Assembly (NCBI GenBank): GCA_963804045.1
Contig: CAWDOR010000004.1
Span: 186,001 to 250,000, forward strand
DNA: 64,000 nt
Direction: 5' to 3'
DNA from: Rhodoblastus sp963804045
GTDB lineage: Bacteria; Pseudomonadota; Alphaproteobacteria; Rhizobiales; Beijerinckiaceae
Shown: piece after piece, positions 9,106-19,429 of the stretch
Layout: each line of letters begins with the position of its first letter
Position numbering within the stretch: the stretch's first letter is position 1
Made by a program: the position numbers and the translations under genes
The notes under the pieces: generated by a model
What the model was told of the DNA's origin: nothing
The model's input: only the letters and a program-made list of their open reading frames with translations
The model's database searches: none

Positions 9106-11445
9106 ATGGATTATTTTCGCCGGTTCAATTTCCTGCTCTGCGCCCCCTCCTTCGATCCCGATGAGCTCGAAGGCACACGCCTCGCCCAGATCGTCGCGGC
9201 GGTGGAGAAATCCGGCTTCGAGGTCACCCGCGCCCGCCGCGTGGAAGACGCGGAACTGGCGATCAAGACCGACGCCGCGATCGGCTGCATGATCGTCGAC
9301 TGGGGCAAGAAGGGGATGAACTCGAAGACGGCGAGCCTCATCTCCTATGTGCGCAAGCGCGGGCTGGAAATGCCGATCATCCTGCTGGTGCGCCGCAAGC
9401 GCTTCGAGGACCTGCCCATCGACGTGCTCGACAATGTCGACGGCTATGTCTTCCTCGCCGAGGAAACCCCCGAATTCATCGCCAAGAACCTGGTGTCCAG
9501 GCTCAAGCAATATGCGGAGACGATGAAGACGCCCTTCTTCGGCGAACTCGTCGATTACGCCGAAGAGGGCAACCAGCTCTGGACCTGCCCCGGTCATAAT
9601 GGCGGCGTGTTCTATAGCCGCAGCCCGATCGGCCGGATTTTCGTCGAACATCTGGGCGAAGCGATCTTCCGCGACGATCTCGACAATTCGGTTTTGGAGC
9701 TGGGCGACCTGCTGGTCCACGAGGGGCCGGCGCTGCGCGCGCAAAAGGAAGCGGCGAAAATTTTTGGGGCCGAGCGCACCTATTTCGTCCTCAACGGCAC
9801 CTCCGCCTCCAACAAGATCGTGCTCTCCGCGCTCGTTGCGCCCGACGATCTGGTGCTGTTCGACCGCAACAATCACAAGGCCGCCCATCACGGCGCGCTG
9901 ATGCTTGGCGGCGGCGTGCCGATCTATCTGGAGACCGACCGCAACGCCTTCGGCCTGATCGGTCCGATCGATTACGAGGCGCTGGACGAAAAGGCGATCC
10001 GAAGGAAAATCAAGGAAAATCCGCTGATCACGGACAAGACCGCCTGGAAGCGCGAGCGCCCGTTCCGCATCGCCGTGATCGAGCAATGCTCCTATGACGG
10101 CACGATCTACAATGCCGAAACCATCCTGAAAAAAATCGGCCATCTCTGCGATTACATATTGTTCGACGAGGCCTGGGCCGGCTTCATGAAATTCCACCCG
10201 ATCTTCGCCGGCCATTTCGCCATGGGCCTGCAGGAACTCGGCCCTGACGCCCCCGGCATCATCGCCACGCAATCGACCCACAAGCAACTCGCCAGCTTTT
10301 CCCAGGCCTCGCAGATCCATGTGAAGGATCGCCATATCAAGGGGCAGAGCCGGCGCATTGAGCACAAGCGCTTCAACGAGACTTTTCTCATCCACGCCTC
10401 GACCTCGCCCTTCTATCCGCTGTTCGCCTCGCTCGACGTCGGCGCGCAGATGATGAAGGGCAAATCCGGCGAAGTGCTGTGGGACGACACGATCCGCCTC
10501 GGCATTGAAATCCGCAAGAAAATCCGCGCGCTCGGCCAGGAGTTCCGCGAGAAGGCCAAGGACAAGTCCAAGGCCTGGTTCTTCGATCCCTTCGTCGCCG
10601 ACGAGGTCGAGACCCCCGACGGACGCATGGCCTGGGAGGATGTGGCGACCGACGATCTCGCCTCCAACGCCGCCTATTGGACTTTTGACCCCGGCGCGGA
10701 TTGGCATGGCTTCAAGCATGTCTCCGACAATTACGCGCTGACCGACCCCTGCAAGCTCACCCTGATCACGCCTGGTTTCGACCGCCACACGGGAGAATAT
10801 CTCGACCATGGCGTGCCCGCGCCGGTGGTCGCGCAATATTTGCGCGAAAACCGCATTGTCGCGGAAAAGAACGATTTGAATTCGCTGCTGTTCCTGCTCA
10901 CGCCGGGCGTGGAATCGAGCAAGGCGGGAGCGCTGATCTCGGCGCTCGTGGCCTTCAAGACCTACCACGACCAGAACGCGCCGCTGGAAGAAGTGATCCC
11001 TGAGTTTGTCGCGCGCCGTCCGCAAAAATACGCCAAAATGCGATTGCGCGACCTCTGCGCGCAAATGCACGCTTTTTATCGCGACGCCAAGACGTCCGAG
11101 CTCCAGCGCCGCCAGTTCCGCCCGGAACACCTGCCGACCAAGGCCATGCGCCCACAGCAGGCGGTGCAGAAACTCACGCGCAATCAGGTGCGCTATCTGC
11201 CGCTCGACCAGATCGAAGGCAAAATCGCCACGACCCTGTTTGTCGTCTATCCCCCGGGCATAGCCACGATCGCGCCCGGCGAAATCCTGGACGAACGCGC
11301 CCGGCCCATGCTCGACTATCTCAAGACTTTTGAGCGCGGCGCCAATCTCTTCCCCGGCTTCGAGGCGGAAATCCAGGGCATTTACCGCGAGATCGACGAA
11401 GACGGGCGGATCAGGTTCCACACTTACGTGGCCGATCCCGAGTGA
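9106..11445 (+). CDS. PLP-dependent Orn/Lys/Arg decarboxylase
   Basis: The 779-residue length fits the large inducible/biosynthetic basic amino-acid decarboxylases. Residues 1-130 form the wing or receiver-like N-terminal domain. The PLP core follows, with the pyridoxal-lysine motif STHKQLASFSQ near residue 395 and the aspartate-bearing ILFDEAWAGF near residue 352. The C-terminal part carries PPGIATIAPGE, typical of the Orn/Lys/Arg decarboxylase C-domain. It would convert arginine, lysine or ornithine to a polyamine or diamine with CO2 release in the cytosol; the exact substrate cannot be read here. It stands alone between the flippase gene and a regulator. A ribosome-binding site is not strong, but the start agrees with the family N-terminus. 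Confidence 0.92.
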   Translation: MDYFRRFNFLLCAPSFDPDELEGTRLAQIVAAVEKSGFEVTRARRVEDAELAIKTDAAIGCMIVDWGKKGMNSKTASLISYVRKRGLEMPIILLVRRKRFEDLPIDVLDNVDGYVFLAEETPEFIAKNLVSRLKQYAETMKTPFFGELVDYAEEGNQLWTCPGHNGGVFYSRSPIGRIFVEHLGEAIFRDDLDNSVLELGDLLVHEGPALRAQKEAAKIFGAERTYFVLNGTSASNKIVLSALVAPDDLVLFDRNNHKAAHHGALMLGGGVPIYLETDRNAFGLIGPIDYEALDEKAIRRKIKENPLITDKTAWKRERPFRIAVIEQCSYDGTIYNAETILKKIGHLCDYILFDEAWAGFMKFHPIFAGHFAMGLQELGPDAPGIIATQSTHKQLASFSQASQIHVKDRHIKGQSRRIEHKRFNETFLIHASTSPFYPLFASLDVGAQMMKGKSGEVLWDDTIRLGIEIRKKIRALGQEFREKAKDKSKAWFFDPFVADEVETPDGRMAWEDVATDDLASNAAYWTFDPGADWHGFKHVSDNYALTDPCKLTLITPGFDRHTGEYLDHGVPAPVVAQYLRENRIVAEKNDLNSLLFLLTPGVESSKAGALISALVAFKTYHDQNAPLEEVIPEFVARRPQKYAKMRLRDLCAQMHAFYRDAKTSELQRRQFRPEHLPTKAMRPQQAVQKLTRNQVRYLPLDQIEGKIATTLFVVYPPGIATIAPGEILDERARPMLDYLKTFERGANLFPGFEAEIQGIYREIDEDGRIRFHTYVADPE

Positions 11446-11738
11446 GGGCGTGGATGACGCCGCCCAGCCAATCCGATTTCGGATCGCCGCAGTTGACAAG
11501 AAAATAGTTCCGCGCTCAATTGTTCATATGCTTACCTTAGGGAAGCAAAGCTCATGCGGCGGCGGCTTTTCGCCGGCAACGCCGCGAAAAGATTGTGATT
11601 ACGAGCTGATGGCGATTCGGCGGAGCCGCCATTCGCATGCGGGGCTAAGGAATCCGTCCGTCGCGGCGGGGTTCGGTTCGCCACGAACCGTGCGTTGGTT
11701 TGGAAGGACTTTCGGCTTGATCGGATCCGAGACCTGTT

Positions 11739-12158
11739 ATGAGCTCATCCCATACGATCGATGAATTTGTCGGACGGCGGCTGCGCGAGACGCGGCTGCG
11801 CGCCGGACTAAACGAAACAGAACTGGCTTCGCTCGCTGAAATTTCCCTCATCGACCTTCACAATTTTGAAGAGGGAAACATCCGGGTCCACGCCAGACTG
11901 TTGTTGAAATTTGCAAATATCCTGCGTGTCGGCCTGGCGGATTTTTTCAAGCCCGCGCCCGTCGCGGACGACAGCCGCCGCGCGCCGCAACGTGAACCGG
12001 CGGCCGCGCGCCCCCGCGCTTCAAACGATAACAGCGAGGACAACCGGGCCCTTCTGGAGGCGTTTCATGCCATCGAGAACAAGGATGCAAGAAAAGAAGT
12101 TCTCGATCTGCTAGAATTTATGACCGAAGCGAACAAAAATAACAACACGAGAACATGA
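11739..12158 (+). CDS. XRE-family helix-turn-helix regulator
   Basis: This is a small (139 aa) DNA-binding protein. Residues 8-65 form a Cro/CI-type HTH (FVGRRLRETRLRAGLNETEL, then SLAEISLIDLHNFEEGN). A charged, proline-rich linker and a short C-terminal helix LEAFHAIENKDARKEVLDLLEFM follow, the arrangement common in alphaproteobacterial XRE regulators. No target is apparent. The preceding 293 bases show no further gene. It is followed by convergent small minus-strand genes. Confidence 0.85.
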   Translation: MSSSHTIDEFVGRRLRETRLRAGLNETELASLAEISLIDLHNFEEGNIRVHARLLLKFANILRVGLADFFKPAPVADDSRRAPQREPAAARPRASNDNSEDNRALLEAFHAIENKDARKEVLDLLEFMTEANKNNNTRT

Positions 12159-12192
12159 GCCACTCGAGGTAACTATATCCACTGTTAAAATA

Positions 12193-12414
12193 CTAGTGTT
12201 GTTTTTCAAAAAAGAAAAAATCAAGATTTTTGATAAAGTTATGCATCCTGAGCGCTGCCGGATGCTGAGGCGTCGACCCGCGCAGTTCATTGAGCACGAT
12301 CATCAACGCCCTTCTGTGACGCGCCCAAGCCAAGGCGTTTTCGACCGGATGTTCGTCGACAAGGTTGATCAGCTGGTCGACTGTCGAGTCGATAGGGTCA
12401 TCGTGCATCGGCAT
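12193..12414 (-). CDS. Small hypothetical protein
   Basis: I do not recognise this 73-residue product. It has an acidic N-terminal half (DDPIDSTVDQLINLVDEHPVEN) and an amphipathic helix, with no membrane segment. Two start codons six bases apart (12414 and 12408) are possible, with a purine-rich GAAGGCGG just upstream. It may be the last member of the small-gene run at 12.2-14.7 kb, but a gap of about 300 bases separates it from the next one. It could be a chance open frame. Confidence 0.4.
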   Translation of the reverse strand: MPMHDDPIDSTVDQLINLVDEHPVENALAWARHRRALMIVLNELRGSTPQHPAALRMHNFIKNLDFFFFEKQH

Positions 12415-12713
12415 CCGCCTTCAGGCCAACGGATTTCATACCATTGGCCATTTTCCAGGGCCAATGGCGTCCGCGCCGACCGGCCAGTCGTGAAAACAAT
12501 GGCCCGCTGACGCGGCAGGGAGCCCAAAAATCGTCGGCGGACGCCCGCCTTTGACAAGCGACGGGCCATGCCTTTCGGAGAATCGGAAGCAAAGGCCCAT
12601 CGTATCGCCACAATGAAAACAGGATGCGCGTGTTTCGGAAAGTGTCGGCTCCAAAGTCCAAACTCGAGCATGATCTTTCCGGAGAGCCTGCTCACGTGTT
12701 TCTGGTCGCTCCG

Positions 12714-12911
12714 CTAATGCAACCGTCCAACCTCGATCAGAATTTTCCGCGCCAGCGACACCAGTTGCGCGGCGCGATCGCTATATTCGAGCAACTCAGG
12801 CTGAATATAATCCAGAAGCGCGGCAAGCGCATCGAGGTCTCTACGGCGATCTGACCCCACCTGAGAATGCGTTTCTTCCGTGGAAGCCTTGGGATTGTTG
12901 TCGTCGATCAC
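12714..12911 (-). CDS. Small hypothetical protein, translationally coupled to upstream gene
   Basis: The 65-residue product is acidic at the N-terminus with a helical LDALAALLDYIQPELLEYSD region; function is unknown. Its GTG start overlaps the TGA of the gene ending at 12908 (GTGA), and a GGAG sits 7 bases upstream. That coupling argues the frame is used. No family was recognised. Confidence 0.55.
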   Translation of the reverse strand: MIDDNNPKASTEETHSQVGSDRRRDLDALAALLDYIQPELLEYSDRAAQLVSLARKILIEVGRLH

Positions 12912-13378
12912 GGATAAACTCCAGAGTTATCAACAAGGCGCGCATAAGTCGAGAGAAGACTGCGCCAGATTTTGTTTTCTTTTCCCCTCGGTTCGGCGAT
13001 GCGCCGAAAAAACAGCGTATCCGACGCCACCGAGACCAATCGGCCGCTCATCGATGCGTCGACAACGGTCGGGACGATCCTGTCCTCGATCGAACCGCCG
13101 GCCAAAAGCAGGTCGGGAACGCCAAGGTCCTGGTCAAGACTTAGAAAATTGCGGTCGCGGAGCAGCGAGGGCGAATGGGTGGCGAAAAACAGGTCGCCGG
13201 GTCTCGGCCGCTGCAAGCCCGCCGCCGCGGGCCTGTCCCATTGCCAGGCGTCGCCGACAAAGGCCAGCGGACGAAAGTCGCTTTCCCAGATTCCAATCAG
13301 TGAGCGGGCCTTCGCCTGCGCCGTACGGAAGTCCGGCGTATCCGGTTGATCGCGATGGGGCATGAAATAGACGAGCAT
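12908..13378 (-). CDS. Hypothetical protein
   Basis: This protein of about 156 residues is of unknown family, with recognisable globular composition (WESDFRPLAFVGDAWQWDR, RPRPGDLFFATHSPSLLRD). I set the start at the ATG at 13378 (MLVYFMPHRDQ), because the 21 residues upstream look like antisense-type low-complexity sequence; an earlier ATG at 13441 is possible. It lies between the GNAT gene and the coupled 65-residue gene on the same strand, so a four-gene unit with a shared but unknown role is likely. Confidence 0.5.
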   Translation of the reverse strand: MLVYFMPHRDQPDTPDFRTAQAKARSLIGIWESDFRPLAFVGDAWQWDRPAAAGLQRPRPGDLFFATHSPSLLRDRNFLSLDQDLGVPDLLLAGGSIEDRIVPTVVDASMSGRLVSVASDTLFFRRIAEPRGKENKIWRSLLSTYARLVDNSGVYP

Positions 13379-13549
13379 AGTGGGCCGCCCACGCCGCCCC
13401 AAGCCCTCAAGTGAACAGATCGTGGAGCGGTCCATGCGCATTTTGGACTTACGGCTTTTCGACGATGTTTTCGACGGCGACGCGCGCGGGACGGGAGGCC
13501 GAGGTTTCGAGAACGCCCGGGCGGTCCCAATCGCCCTCCGGCCTCAGGA

Positions 13550-14090
13550 TCACCGGGGACCGCTGTTGAGATCGATGGCGTCGAAGGTCGGTTCGATCTC
13601 CAGCACCATTTCGGTATAGGAATAATCGGAGAAGACGAAGGGCGCCGCGCCTTCGACCGGCTTGCCGCCGAAACGCGCCCAGAACGGCTCCAGCCCCTGG
13701 CGGGCGTGACCATAGACGCGGCGAAACCCTTTCCGCTTGGCCATGCCAATGCCTTCGCGCACCAGTTCGAAGGCCAGCGAGGAGCGACGATAGGCCTTGC
13801 GCACGGCCAGACGCTCGAGCTTGACGAAATCGTGGAAGAAGCGCGCGCGCAGGCAGCCGGCGGGCTCGCCATCGACGAAGCCGATGAAATGAGTGGCGCA
13901 ATGATCGTTGCCGTCGAATTCCTCGGCGAAGGGGCAATCCTGTTCGGCGATATAGACCGCCGAGCGAATCGAATAGACCATCAGCAGGTCGTCGAAACCG
14001 CGCGCGACCCTCACCTGGGTCTTGTGATTCGCCGCCTCGGATCGAACGGTCCCGTTGGCTAAGCTTCGAGCGCTGCTCGACGTAAGTCAT
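13550..14090 (-). pseudogene. GNAT N-acetyltransferase, apparent frameshift near its 5' end
   Basis: The body reads as a Gcn5-related acetyltransferase: RVARGFDDLLMVYSIRSAVY, an acetyl-CoA-site region RLAVRKAYRRSSLAFELVREG, and YGHARQGLEPFWARFGG. In that frame the only start is a weak GTG at 14014. However, the ATG at 14090, in another frame, overlaps the upstream stop as ATGA and has an AAGGG eight bases before it. The natural N-terminus (MTYVEQRSKL...) therefore seems to be joined by removal of one base somewhere between about 14015 and 14085. This is either a decayed gene or an indel error; if the GTG is real, the product is a 154-residue enzyme. The acceptor substrate is unknown. Confidence 0.7.
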
Positions 14091-14689
14091 CGTAGCCATC
14101 CCTTTTCAACTGAGACCTTGAGCGGTTTTGCGTCGAGAAACCCAAAGGGGGCTACCGTTGATCGTGTTTGTGAGCTTCTGGAATCCGGTCTTGCCAATAA
14201 AACGGCTTCCATCGGAGGAGCCGGCCCACGCGTAAATGTCGCTATGGACATATGATGGCCGGCGAAGCCACTCCATAAGATTTCCAATCGCCCCAGCGCC
14301 ATGCCCTGGAGAACAAAGCGCCCAACCAAAATTGCGCTGGCGCGTTCGTCGGGGACGGTCAGTCCATCAAGATCGGGCTTTGCCGTCCAGAGCTGGCCGG
14401 AAAGCAATTGCTCCAGGCCGCGATCATTTAACGACAAGAGAGCGAAACAACCGACGAGCTTGTTGCGCGTCTTTATCGCCAACAGGCTTTTGGACTTTTC
14501 CTGGACCGCCGACAACGCAGATTTGGCAGATTCGACCGCAGGGAGGTATTTCGCGGTAAATTGCGCCAAAATCGCGATTTCATCACTTGTAGCGACGGCG
14601 ACGTCAAATCTCCGGCTGACCGGCAGGTATTCCAAATCGAAGCGATGCGATTGCGCATCACGACGCTCTGCCATGAAAGGTGCGGGCAT
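14087..14689 (-). CDS. Hypothetical protein, possibly acyltransferase-fold
   Basis: This 200-residue protein has a central segment KTRNKLVGCFALLSLNDRG followed by SAILVGRFVLQGMALGRLEILW, which faintly recalls the strand-helix pattern of GNAT folds. No firm family can be named. It is first in the unit that continues with the GNAT gene (ATGA overlap at 14087-14090). It is divergent from the LysR-type regulator gene, 72 bases away, which may control it. Confidence 0.55.
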   Translation of the reverse strand: MPAPFMAERRDAQSHRFDLEYLPVSRRFDVAVATSDEIAILAQFTAKYLPAVESAKSALSAVQEKSKSLLAIKTRNKLVGCFALLSLNDRGLEQLLSGQLWTAKPDLDGLTVPDERASAILVGRFVLQGMALGRLEILWSGFAGHHMSIATFTRGPAPPMEAVLLARPDSRSSQTRSTVAPFGFLDAKPLKVSVEKGWLR

Positions 14690-14761
14690 TGCCTCGGTTC
14701 CAAATTTGTGTTGTGTTTTCGTATTAAGGCTACCTTAATCTAAAAACCGGAACCTAGCGTC

Positions 14762-15838
14762 ATGGCAAGTCCGCGTCGGGGCGATGCAGAAATGCAGCAA
14801 CCAAACAGTTCGGCGGTCGCTCACACAGTCTCGTGGGACGATTTGCGGATCTTTTTGGCCTGCACCGAAAAAGCCAGTTTCCGCGCGGCATCAAAAGTGC
14901 TTGGGCTAGATTCAGCTACAGTCGTCCGCAGGATCGACCGGTTGGAACAAGCGATTGGCGCGCGCCTGTTTTATCGGCTGTGCGATGGCGTCCGCCTGAC
15001 CGAGGAAGGCCAGCGGATCGCTCAGGACGCCCGCGTCATGCAGCATGCCTCGTTCAACATCCTCCGGCAAAGCCAACTTCACGGAACGAGCCTGCGCGGA
15101 GTCGTTCGCATTGCAGTCACGGAAGGTCTCGGCACTTATTGGCTGCTTCCGCGTCTGCTGAGCCTCCAGCAGGCGAACCGCCTTCTGACGATCGAAATGA
15201 TTTCGACAATGTCCTATTCCGATGTCAGCAAGCTGGAGTCGGATATTTCGATCAACTTTACCCGCCCCGAATCGCCTGATCTCATTGCCGTCCGGTTAGG
15301 CTTCCTTCATGTCTACGGCTTTGCTTCGGTCAATTATGTCAAGCGCTTCGGCCATCCGCGCAGTCTTGAGGAGCTTGCAAGCCACCGCTTCATCCAGCAG
15401 GCCGCCCCGTTGCTAGAAGAAGAAGCCTTGGCCCGTCAAATCGGGCTGGAAAGCGTCGAGGGCGTCGTGGGGTTTCGCACCAACAGCAGCGCTGCGGTCC
15501 TGTATGCTATTGAGCGGGACGCTGGAATCGGTTTTCTGCCGACTTACGCCTCGGTGCTCGGAGAACGTCTCGTCCCAATCGACATAGGAACGTCCCGGTA
15601 TAGGATGGAAATCTGGATGACCTATCATCCGAACCTTCGCGGGTCGGAGCGGCACATGACTGTCGTCGATTGGCTGCGGCGGGTTTTCGACGCCCGCCGT
15701 TTCCCCTGTTTTCGCGAAGAGTTTATTCACCCGACCGAACTCGCACGACAGATGGGCGAAAGCCGGAAGGTCAGCGGCGGCGACGGCTTCGCCGCAGCGT
15801 TTCCGATGTCCGACCAAATCGCCGAGCCCATTTTGTAA
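14762..15838 (+). CDS. LysR-family transcriptional regulator
   Basis: The protein has 358 residues. The N-terminal winged HTH lies at about residues 24-85 (WDDLRIFLACTEKASFRAAS, then RIDRLEQAIGARLFYR). It is followed by the periplasmic-binding-like effector domain (RGVVRIAVTEGLGTYWLLP, and AIERDAGIGFLPTY). The C-terminal 50 residues are longer than usual and low in features. A second ATG at residue 11 could be the true start. The gene is divergent from the small-gene unit at 14689, a normal arrangement for LysR autoregulation and neighbour control, but the effector is unknown. Confidence 0.88.
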   Translation: MASPRRGDAEMQQPNSSAVAHTVSWDDLRIFLACTEKASFRAASKVLGLDSATVVRRIDRLEQAIGARLFYRLCDGVRLTEEGQRIAQDARVMQHASFNILRQSQLHGTSLRGVVRIAVTEGLGTYWLLPRLLSLQQANRLLTIEMISTMSYSDVSKLESDISINFTRPESPDLIAVRLGFLHVYGFASVNYVKRFGHPRSLEELASHRFIQQAAPLLEEEALARQIGLESVEGVVGFRTNSSAAVLYAIERDAGIGFLPTYASVLGERLVPIDIGTSRYRMEIWMTYHPNLRGSERHMTVVDWLRRVFDARRFPCFREEFIHPTELARQMGESRKVSGGDGFAAAFPMSDQIAEPIL

Positions 15839-15864
15839 AGATGCTCGTCATGCCCGGGGGGCCC

Positions 15865-18851
15865 TCAATGCGCCTCATCCCAATTGTCCGCCGCCCGCGC
15901 CTCGACCAGCAGCGGCGCGGTAAGTTCCATCGCCGGCAGCGCCGCGCCTTCCATCACTTTTCGCACCACGTCGATGGTCGCCGCGACCTCGGCCTCCGGC
16001 GCCTCGAACACCAGTTCGTCATGCACCTGCAACAGCATTTGCGCGCTTAAACCTGCCGCCGCCAACGCCGCGTCCATGCGGATCATGGCGCGGCGGATGA
16101 TGTCGGCGGCCGCCCCCTGGATCGGCGCATTGATCGCCGCGCGCTCGTTGAAGGCACGCTCGGCGGCATTGCTCGCGTTTATGCGCGGATAATGGCATTT
16201 GCGCCCGAACAAGGTCGTCGACAAAACCCTGTTCGCGGCAGAGTTTCTTGGTGCGCTCCATATAGTCGCGAATGCCGGGAAAACGGGCGAAATAGGTCTT
16301 GATATAGGCCCCGGCCTCCTCGCGCGAAATGCCCAGTTGATTGGCGAGGCCGAAGGCGGAAATGCCGTAGACGATGCCGAAATTGATCGCCTTGGCGCGG
16401 CGACGAATTTCCGCGGGCATGCCCTCGACCGGCACGCCGAAAATCTCGGACGCCGTGCGCGCGTGAATATCCTGTCCCTCGGCAAAGGCCTGTTTGAGCT
16501 GGGGAATTTCGGCGATATGGGCGAGCAGCCGCAATTCGATCTGCGAATAGTCCGCCGAAATCAGTTTGGTTCCGGGCGCGGCGACAAAGGCGCGGCGGAT
16601 TTTGCGGCCGGCCTCGTTGCGCACCGGAATATTTTGCAAATTCGGCTCCGAGGACGACAGCCGCCCGGTGGAGGTCGCCGCCAGCGCATAGGAGGTGTGC
16701 ACCCTGCCCGTCTGCGGATGGATGAAGCGCGGCAAGGCCTCGGCATAGGTCGAGCGCAATTTTTGCACCTGCCGCCATTCCAGAATTTTGGACGCGAGTT
16801 CGTTGCCCTGTTCGGCCAGCTCGTCGAGCACGCTGGCCGAAGTGGACCAGGCGCCGGTCGCGGTTTTTTTTGCGCCGGGCAGGCCGAATTTTCCGAACAG
16901 AATGTCGCCGAGCTGTTTGGGCGAGCCAAGGTTGAAGGCCTCGCCGGCCAGCGTATGAACCTCCGCCTCCAGCCGCGCCATGTCCTGGGCAAATTCGCCC
17001 GACAGCCGAGAGAGCAGCGCGCGGTCCACGCAAATGCCGCGCCGCTCCATGCGCGCGAGCACCAGGGGCATGGGCCGCTCCAGGGTCTCATAGACCGTGA
17101 CCATGCCCTCGGCGACCAGGCGCGGCTGCAACAGGCTCCACAGCCGCAGGGTCACATCGGCGTCTTCGGCGGAATATTCGGTGGCCTTGTCCAGGGGAAC
17201 GCGGGCAAAACCAATAAAGCTCTTGCCCTGCCCGGCGACTTCGCGAAAAGGGGATCGCCCGGTGCTCCAGGAATTTCAGCGACAATTCGTCCATGCCATG
17301 GCCGTTGAGCCCGGCGTCCAGCGCGTAAGAGGCCAGCATGGTGTCCTCGACCGGCGCGACCTCGATGCCGTGCTGGGCGAGCACCAGCCAGTCATATTTG
17401 ACGTTTTGCGCGATTTTCACCACGGAAGGCGCTGTCAGCAACGGCTTCAGCAGATCGAGCGTGGCGCGCAAGGGCAGTTGATCCGGGGCCAGATCGCCGC
17501 CGAACAGATCGGCGGCGCCGGATTTATGGCCGAAGGGAATGTAACAGGCGCGATTGGGGCCGAGCGCCAGCGACAGGCCCACCAGATTGGCCTGCATCGG
17601 ATCGAGCGAATCGGTCTCGGTGTCGAAACAAACGAACCCGGCCTCGAAAGCGGCGGCGACCCAGTCCTTCACCTGATCCGGCGCGGTGAGGCAAACATAT
17701 TTGGTCCTGTCGATCGGCGCTTTCGCCATCTCGAGCCGCGCCGCGGCGAGGGCGGCCGGTCCGGCCCCGCCGCCGACAGCGGCCGGCGCGGGATCGTGCT
17801 GCTTGTCGACGATCGGCTTCTCGACGATCGGCTTGGCCACCACTTGGCCATTGCGTCCGCGCCAGCCGCCGGGGCCAACGAATTCGGGATCGGGATCAAT
17901 GGCGGCGGCGTCCACCTCGAAAATTTCGGCGACGCGGCGGGTGATGGTGGTGAACTCCATCGCCTTGAAAAAACCGACGATGGCTTTGCCATCAGGCTGT
18001 TGCAGGCGCAGGTCGGACAGGGGGACCTTGACGTTCACGTCATCGACCAGCTTGACCAGTTTTTTCGACAGCAGCACCTTTTCCACCACCTGCGGATCGG
18101 TGAGCGTCTCGCGGCGCTTGTTCTGCTTGATCTCCTGGGCGCGGGCGAGAAGGGTGTCGAGATCGCCGTATTCGCCGATCAGTTGCGCGGCGGTTTTCAC
18201 GCCAATGCCCGGCGCGCCCGGAACATTGTCGGTGGAATCGCCAGCCAGCGCCTGAATATCCACGACCTTTTCCGGCGGCGCGCCGAAATAGGCCACAACC
18301 TCGTCGCGGCCGATGCGCCGCTCCTCGCGATCGCCGGAAGCCGGGTCGAACATGGAGACGCCGGGACCGACCAGTTGCATCAAATCCTTGTCGGCGGAGA
18401 CGATGGTGACGTCTGCGCCGGCCTCCTTGGCCTGGCGGGCGTAAGTCGCGATCAGATCGTCGGCCTCGTAGACGTCCTGCTCGACAGGCTCCAAGCCGAA
18501 GGCGCGCACCGCCTCGCGAAACAGCGGGAACTGTGGAATCAGGTCTTCCGGCGGTTCCGAGCGATTGGCCTTGTAGGCGGGATAAATTTCCTTGCGGAAG
18601 CTGTTCTCGCTCTTGTCAAAAATGATGACGAGATGGCTCGGCTTGACGCCGGCGGCGCCGTCGCGAACGAATTGCAGGAGCTTGGCGCAGAACAGACGCA
18701 CGGCGCCGGTGGGCAGGCGATCCGAACGGAAATTATATTTCTGATCCTGACGGATCGACTGAAAATAGGCGCGAAAGATGAAATTGGACCCGTCGACGAG
18801 AAAAACATGATCGCCGGGGGCGAGTTTTGGGGCGGCTTGGTTCATGCGCAT
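15865..18851 (-). pseudogene. polA: DNA polymerase I with two apparent single-base frameshifts
   Basis: PolA fills gaps and removes RNA primers. All three domains are readable: the 5'-3' exonuclease (VFLVDGSNFIFRAYF at residue 15, ALAGDSTDNVPGAPGIGVK near 195), the 3'-5' exonuclease-like part (FVCFDTETDSLDPM near 425), and the polymerase palm/fingers (ISADYSQIELRLLAHI, RRRAKAINFGIVYGIS, QVHDELVFEAP). Two breaks interrupt it. At about 17246-17252 the T/C homopolymer run has one base too many before EVAGQGKS. At about 16212-16222 one extra base falls between GFVD and LFGRKCHYPR. Removing one base at each place restores a full polymerase of about 990 residues. Because both are +1 errors in a housekeeping gene, sequencing error is likely. 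Confidence 0.9.
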
Positions 18852-18960
18852 CTTTCGCGGGAAGTTCGGGCGCGCGAGTTTTACACGAAAGCGCCGGAGC
18901 GCCCAAGCGCCGTAAATTTGCTTTGCCCAAGAGCGAAGCATCGGCTAAACAGGGCGCGAA

Positions 18961-19037
<77 letters not shown>

Positions 19038-19159
19038 TTCCATATCGGCCTAACTGCCTGTTCTGTCGTTTCTTTTTTGAGACGACAGCAGGATGTTATT
19101 AGCTTCTCGATTAAGACTTCGGTCCCGTTGGCACAACCTGGGCACAACGAGGCTTCGAA

Positions 19160-19402
19160 ATGGCGACCATCAGAAAACGGAATGGAAAGTGGCACGTTAA
19201 AATACGCCGTAAAGGCTTTCCATCAGTCACCCGCTCATTTTCGAGCAATGAGCTTGCGAAGCGATGGGCTCTGGAGACAGAGAGGACGCTTGAACGTGGC
19301 CAAGTTCCCCCGTCTGTCTCCGACCTACGACGACACACGCTCAAGAGCTTGTTAGAGCGATATTTAGCAGAGGTGACGCCAGGCAAGCGAGGAGCGGCAT
19401 GA
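19160..19402 (+). pseudogene. Tyrosine recombinase (integrase) N-terminal fragment truncated by an IS
   Basis: The 80 residues begin MATIRKRNGKWHVKIRRKGF and continue through SVTRSFSSNELAKRWALETE. This is the N-terminal arm-binding/SAM-like start of phage-type tyrosine integrases; the catalytic domain is absent. The frame stops at the TGA formed by the first bases of the IS3-type inverted repeat (19400), and no integrase sequence continues beyond the right IS end. Its position 122 bases after tRNA-Arg is the usual place for a tRNA-targeting island integrase. The enzyme must be inactive. Confidence 0.85.
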
Positions 19403-19426
19403 GCTGCTGCCGGTTTCGTGGACACC
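19400..19426 (+). repeat. Left terminal inverted repeat of the IS3-type element
   Basis: These 27 bases begin TGAGCTGCTGCCGGTTTCG and match the reverse complement of the right end exactly. The GTGGACACC at its inner side is typical of IS3-family ends. Confidence 0.9.
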
Positions 19427-19429
19427 CGG

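Noticed and set aside
9049..11499. Long minus-strand open frame opposite the decarboxylase
   Set aside because: It is a shadow of the PLP decarboxylase on the plus strand. Long antisense frames are common at this GC content.
19395..19405. GCGGCATGAGC similar to the 15-base shared element
   Set aside because: Only 11 bases match, and it spans the integrase/IS junction, so it is probably chance.
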